Positions 4,705 to 7,249 of a DNA stretch of 7,249 bases are shown one piece after another. This DNA comes from SYFI01 sp046095485 (GTDB taxonomy: Bacteria > Actinomycetota > Thermoleophilia > Miltoncostaeales > Miltoncostaeaceae): assembly GCA_046095485.1 (NCBI GenBank), contig JBJTJN010000010.1, positions 1 through 7,249 of the forward strand, given 5' to 3'. Each line of letters starts with the position of its first letter. Positions within the stretch are counted from its first letter, which is position 1. The position numbers were made by a program, and so were the translations under genes. The notes under the pieces are model-generated. The model was not told where the DNA came from. It saw only the letters and a list, made by a program, of their open reading frames with translations, and ran no database searches.

Positions 4705-5030
4705 GCGAGCCAGGCAGTCGCGGGGCCTCACGGCCTCGAGGAAAGTCCGGACACCGCAGAGCAAGGGTGCTGGCTAGCGGCCAGCCGGGGAAACCCGAGG
4801 GAAAGTGCCACAGAAACGAAACCGCCCCTTCGGGGGTAAGGGTGAAAAGGTGCGGTAAGAGCGCACCAGCGGTCCGGTGACGGGCCGGCTGGGTAAACCC
4901 CACCCGGTGCAAGGCCGAACAGGGACGACATCAGGTTGCTCGCCGAGTCCCGGGTAGGCCGCATGAGGCGTCCGGCAACGGACGTCCCAGATGGATGACT
5001 GCCCACGACAGAATCCGGCTTACGGCTCGC
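4705..5030 (+). ncRNA. rnpB: RNase P RNA, bacterial type A
   Basis: This is the catalytic RNA that removes 5' leaders from pre-tRNAs, about 326 nt long. Helix P1 is formed by GCGAGCC (4705-4711) and GGCTCGC (5024-5030), which define the ends. Conserved landmarks occur in order: GAGGAAAGTCCGG (CR-I, about 4738-4750), CAGAGCAAGGGTGCTGG, GAGGGAAAGTGCCACAGAAA, and a TTCG-capped hairpin at about 4826-4837. These are followed by GGTAAGGGTGAAAAGG, GCGGTAAGAGCGCACC, GGGTAAACCCC (the tRNA-CCA-binding P15 loop region), GTGCAAGGCC, and GACAGAATCCGGCTTAC near the 3' end. No type B features were seen. It lies 17 nt after lexA and is followed by a strong hairpin. Confidence 0.96.
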
Positions 5031-5034
5031 TAAC

Positions 5035-5060
5035 CCGAGGGCCCCGAAAGGGGCCCTCGG
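5035..5060 (+). terminator. rnpB terminator hairpin
   Basis: CCGAGGGCCCC (5035-5045) and GGGGCCCTCGG (5050-5060) form a perfect 11-bp stem closed by a GAAA tetraloop, starting 4 nt after rnpB. No U-tract follows (CATATGTG). The rest of the gap up to 5180 shows no further feature. The same hairpin could stop the convergent HTH-gene transcript. Confidence 0.85.
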
Positions 5061-5180
5061 CATATGTGCCACGCGGGCCCTGGGCTCATGGCTTCGTACC
5101 TGCAATCGGCGAAGGCTCCGCAGCTCGCTTGGGAACCGGCCGCCGATCAGCCGCGTTCACAACGTGCGTGGGTAGGACAG

Positions 5181-5927
5181 CTAGGCCAGCGCCGGGGGAA
5201 GGGGCGGCGGCTCCTGGTCGGCGAGCGGGTCGAGCCCCTCGGCCATTCCGCGTACCAGGCCCGCCGTGATGGCCTCCACTGCCGCGCGCAGCACGTCGAC
5301 CGAGCCATCCTCGATGTCGGCGCCGGCATCCCGCGCGGCCACGGCCTCGGCGAGCACCGCGGCCGACAGCCGCCGGTCGCGCAGGATCACCTCCACCTCC
5401 TGGCCGCGCACCACGCCGCGCAGGCCGGTGGCCTCGGCGCGCTCGTCCAGCTGGCCGAGGCGGCCGGTCTCGAGCGCGCGCGCGAGCGGGCGCACGTAGC
5501 GCTGGGCGTCGTGCAGGGCGGCGGTGGCGCCGGGGGGCGGCACGGGCAGCGCGGGGGCGTCGACGGGGTGCTCGCGCAGGCGCTGGGCCACGGCCTCGGT
5601 GCGCCCGGTCAGATGGCGCGCCATGAGCGGGCACGGGATGAACTCCAGGTCGGCCGACACGGCCTTCACCGATCGCGGGGGCGGGGCGTCGGCGCTGCGA
5701 AGCCAGTCGGCGAGCTCCTCCACCTCGAACCTGCGGTGCCCGCCCGCGGTGCGATGGCACGGCACGCGCCCGGAGTCGGCCCAGAGGCGGATGGTCGGCA
5801 CGCTCACCCCGAGCATGGCCGCCGCCTCGCTGGTGGTCAGGGTGCGGCGCCCGGGCGCGAGCTGCCGTTCGCGCACCCCCAGCCAACGGCGGGCAGATCG
5901 GGCCGGCTGGTCGTCGCGGGTCCCCAC
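5181..5927 (-). CDS. MerR/BldC-like helix-turn-helix protein with long uncharacterised C-terminal region
   Basis: Encodes 248 residues from a GTG at 5927, 7 nt after the stop of the small membrane gene. A GTG at 5876 (231 residues) is a possible alternative; neither has a clear ribosome-binding site. Residues 29-76 are an excisionase/MerR-type DNA-binding domain: LTTSEAAAMLGVSVPTIRLW, then the wing with GRVPCHRTAGGHRRF (53-67) and EELADWL. The GGHRR wing is the hallmark of BldC-like and MerR-superfamily proteins. A linker follows. The acidic, Ala/Leu/Arg-rich helical C-terminal region (about 85-235) contains EFIPCPLMARHL and a long predicted helical bundle. It could be a ligand-sensing or dimerisation domain; its family was not recognised. 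The last residues are Pro-rich. It is probably a transcriptional regulator, with unknown targets. Confidence 0.82.
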   Translation of the reverse strand: MGTRDDQPARSARRWLGVRERQLAPGRRTLTTSEAAAMLGVSVPTIRLWADSGRVPCHRTAGGHRRFEVEELADWLRSADAPPPRSVKAVSADLEFIPCPLMARHLTGRTEAVAQRLREHPVDAPALPVPPPGATAALHDAQRYVRPLARALETGRLGQLDERAEATGLRGVVRGQEVEVILRDRRLSAAVLAEAVAARDAGADIEDGSVDVLRAAVEAITAGLVRGMAEGLDPLADQEPPPLPPALA

Positions 5928-5934
5928 GCCGCGA

Positions 5935-6138
5935 TCAGGAGCCGCTTCGGAACGACCTGCCGCGGGCGTCCCAGAGCATGGCGACAACGATCACGAGCAC
6001 CATGCAGATGGCGGCCACCGCGAGTGCGGCTCCGAGGCGGGCGCCAGAGGCCCAGCCGATGGCCGTGACGGCCACGCCCACGAGCACGGCGGCCACCCAT
6101 GCGATGGCATCGAAGCGACTGAACCCAAGCGGCCACAT
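5935..6138 (-). CDS. Small two-helix membrane protein, 67 residues
   Basis: The ATG at 6138 coincides with the predicted transcript start of a TATCCT promoter, supporting this start. Residues 10-29 and 35-55 are hydrophobic helices separated by a short SGARLG turn. The C-terminal tail (56-67) is Arg/Ser-rich and so probably cytoplasmic, with both ends inside. The HTH gene follows 7 nt downstream and is probably co-transcribed. The family was not recognised; the function is unknown. Confidence 0.72.
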   Translation of the reverse strand: MWPLGFSRFDAIAWVAAVLVGVAVTAIGWASGARLGAALAVAAICMVLVIVVAMLWDARGRSFRSGS

Positions 6139-6144
6139 GCCGTG

Positions 6145-6150
6145 AGGATA
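6145..6150 (-). promoter_or_regulatory. -10 element (TATCCT) of the small membrane gene
   Basis: The minus strand reads TATCCT, ending 6 nt before the ATG at 6138, so the +1 position would be the A of the start codon. No Shine-Dalgarno sequence is present. The element lies in the 42-nt gap after the alpha-E-like gene and gives the membrane-HTH pair its own leaderless promoter. Confidence 0.6.
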
Positions 6151-6180
6151 CGCCTCGGTGCGCGCGGCAGGCGCGATCCG

Positions 6181-7101
6181 TCAGGCAGCCATGGGCTGCT
6201 GCGCCTGTGCGCCGCGCACGCGGCTGGCGCCGCGGGCGCCGCGCGCGGCGTCCCCGCCGCCACCACCGAGCCTGATGGAGCCGGCGATCGCGCCGATGGC
6301 GTCGAGCACCTCCCCGACGACCGCCGCATCGGTTGGCACCGTGAGGTTCCCCGAGCCGGCCGTCGAGATGCGCGCCGCGGTGGCCCGTGCCAGCGCTAGC
6401 GGGCCGGCATCGGCGCCGCCGCCGCGCGAGAGGGCGAACAGCGCTCCTGTCACCCGGTCCACCGCATGCGCCACCGACACCGGGTGGTCGCCGTCGGCGA
6501 GCAGGGTGAGCATCACGTGCTCCGCGCCGGGCATGCCATCGGCTCCGGCCACGAGGGCCGCTGCCTGCCATACGCCATCCGCCGCGGCGGGGTCGGCGTG
6601 GGCCACGTCGGCACAGGCCATGAGCAGGGCGCTCATCCATCCCGCCCGGGGCAGGAACGTGCCCAGGCGCATTGCGTGCCAGCGCGCGTCGCGCGGCATG
6701 GCGTCGGCGGCGAGCCCGCGCACCGCGGCGACCTCACGGCGCACGGCGATGGCGGCCCCTCGCGGATCGAGCGCGTTGGCGCCCCCGGCCTGGGCGCGGG
6801 CGGCCGTGGCCGCATGCGCGAGCGCATCGCCCACGTCGGCGGGCAGGGCCTCGCCCGCCGATGCAGCCACCAGTGCCGCATGCTGCAGGTGCCGCGCCGC
6901 GAGGGCACCTCCGGTGCCGACGGGTGGCACCAGGCCCTCCGGTCCCGCGGCCGCGAGGGCCGAGAACGCCGCCGCGGGGCCGGGGCCATGACGCGCGGCC
7001 AGGGCACGGGCTCCCAGCACGCGGGCCGATGCATCGGCCCGCTCGAGGGCCATCGCGATCTCGTACGCGCTCGCGATCTCGTGTGCGCTCACCGTGCTCA
7101 T
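6181..7101 (-). CDS. Divergent alpha-E (DUF403)-like protein
   Basis: Encodes 306 residues from the ATG at 7101. This start was chosen because TACCGT ends 7 nt upstream; in-frame ATG and GTG codons further upstream add an unconserved Arg-rich stretch. The protein is strongly alanine-rich and all-helical. Its N-terminus (1-33, with ALERADASARVL) resembles the alpha-E start in which LERAE-TARLL is conserved. A second segment, RDARWHAMRLGTFLPRAGW (137-155), resembles the internal D-GW-LGR-LERA repeat. HPVSVAHAVDRVTGAL (206-221) resembles the PRSV-F-L-RL-EAL motif of that family. The tail (279-306) is Gly/Ala/Arg-rich and probably disordered. Alpha-E proteins usually neighbour circularly permuted ATP-grasp and transglutaminase genes; neither is in this window, although the region upstream of 7249 is unseen. 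The exact biochemical role of the family is unsettled. Confidence 0.65.
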   Translation of the reverse strand: MSTVSAHEIASAYEIAMALERADASARVLGARALAARHGPGPAAAFSALAAAGPEGLVPPVGTGGALAARHLQHAALVAASAGEALPADVGDALAHAATAARAQAGGANALDPRGAAIAVRREVAAVRGLAADAMPRDARWHAMRLGTFLPRAGWMSALLMACADVAHADPAAADGVWQAAALVAGADGMPGAEHVMLTLLADGDHPVSVAHAVDRVTGALFALSRGGGADAGPLALARATAARISTAGSGNLTVPTDAAVVGEVLDAIGAIAGSIRLGGGGGDAARGARGASRVRGAQAQQPMAA

Positions 7102-7108
7102 GATCATC

Positions 7109-7114
7109 ACGGTA
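7109..7114 (-). promoter_or_regulatory. -10 element (TACCGT) of the alpha-E-like gene
   Basis: The minus strand reads TACCGT, ending 7 nt before the ATG at 7101, giving a predicted leaderless message and deciding between the several nearby in-frame start codons. No Shine-Dalgarno sequence was seen at 7101. Confidence 0.55.
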
Positions 7115-7153
7115 TGGCGGCGGCCGCCGGGAGACCTCATACCGATGTCCAAT

Positions 7154-7180
7154 CTCCGGGCCGCGGGCTTGTACCCGGAG
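7154..7180. repeat. 7-bp inverted repeat upstream of the alpha-E-like gene
   Basis: CTCCGGG (7154-7160) and CCCGGAG (7174-7180) are perfect inverted copies separated by 13 nt. They lie 40-66 nt before the -10 of the alpha-E-like gene. The repeat could be an operator or the terminator of a gene beyond the right edge. The rest of 7115-7249 contains no supported gene. Confidence 0.4.
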
Positions 7181-7249
7181 CGCACTCCGTGGGTTGCTCG
7201 CCTGCCCTGCCTCCACGCCCCGCCCGTAGGGGCCGACAGCGCGGCGCGC

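Noticed and set aside
5064..6068. Plus-strand open frame opposite the HTH gene
   Set aside because: Low-complexity Gly/Ala/His/Arg product starting just after the rnpB terminator; the minus strand has a recognisable HTH domain.
7145..7249. Plus-strand ATG at 7145 with an open frame to the right edge
   Set aside because: Only 35 codons are visible, with no ribosome-binding site, no correctly spaced TANNNT and no recognisable N-terminus; an inverted repeat also lies within it.

Overview
The window is GC-rich chromosomal DNA with almost exclusively G/C-ending codons in its genes. It looks like an actinobacterium (Actinomycetota), possibly a deep-branching class such as Thermoleophilia. That placement is an inference from four things. 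There is a futalosine-pathway menaquinone gene (mqnD). LexA has a CGAAC-N4-GTTCG SOS box of the Gram-positive/actinobacterial type. Several genes have a TANNNT -10 hexamer so close to the start codon that their mRNAs should be leaderless. There is also an alpha-E-like protein. No phage, IS, CRISPR or integration signature was seen; this looks like ordinary core genome with some odd details.

Layout. Positions 1-312 hold the possible 5' end of a minus-strand gene running off the left edge, and an AT-richer leader-like stretch with a diverged 31/32-nt direct repeat. A minus-strand operon runs from 2820 down to 313: a hotdog-fold thioesterase, mqnD (1,4-dihydroxy-6-naphthoate synthase), a small CxxC/CxxCxH protein and a polytopic membrane protein. 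The last three are separated by only 1-2 nt. Divergent from it, with 14 nt between the start codons, is an O6-alkylguanine-DNA alkyltransferase (2835-3302) with an unusual N-terminal domain. It is followed by secG (3324-3557) and a 50-residue membrane protein (3630-3782). A long perfect hairpin separates these from a convergent tRNA-Leu(GAG) gene (3861-3945, minus).

Divergent from the tRNA is lexA (4064-4687) with an SOS box overlapping its predicted transcription start. RNase P RNA (rnpB, 4705-5030) follows 17 nt later, with its own promoter at the 3' end of lexA and a strong hairpin terminator. Convergent to rnpB are two minus-strand genes: a MerR/BldC-like HTH protein (5181-5927) and a 67-residue two-helix membrane protein (5935-6138). 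Upstream of those, also on the minus strand, is a divergent alpha-E-like protein (6181-7101). The right edge (7115-7249) looks intergenic and carries a 7-bp inverted repeat.

Functionally the window joins quinone biosynthesis, direct DNA alkylation repair, the SOS regulator, protein export and tRNA/RNase P maturation. No dedicated novel multi-gene system is evident. The best leads are the domain composition of the alkyltransferase, the repeated element near the left edge, the leaderless-promoter pattern, and the uncharacterised small proteins.
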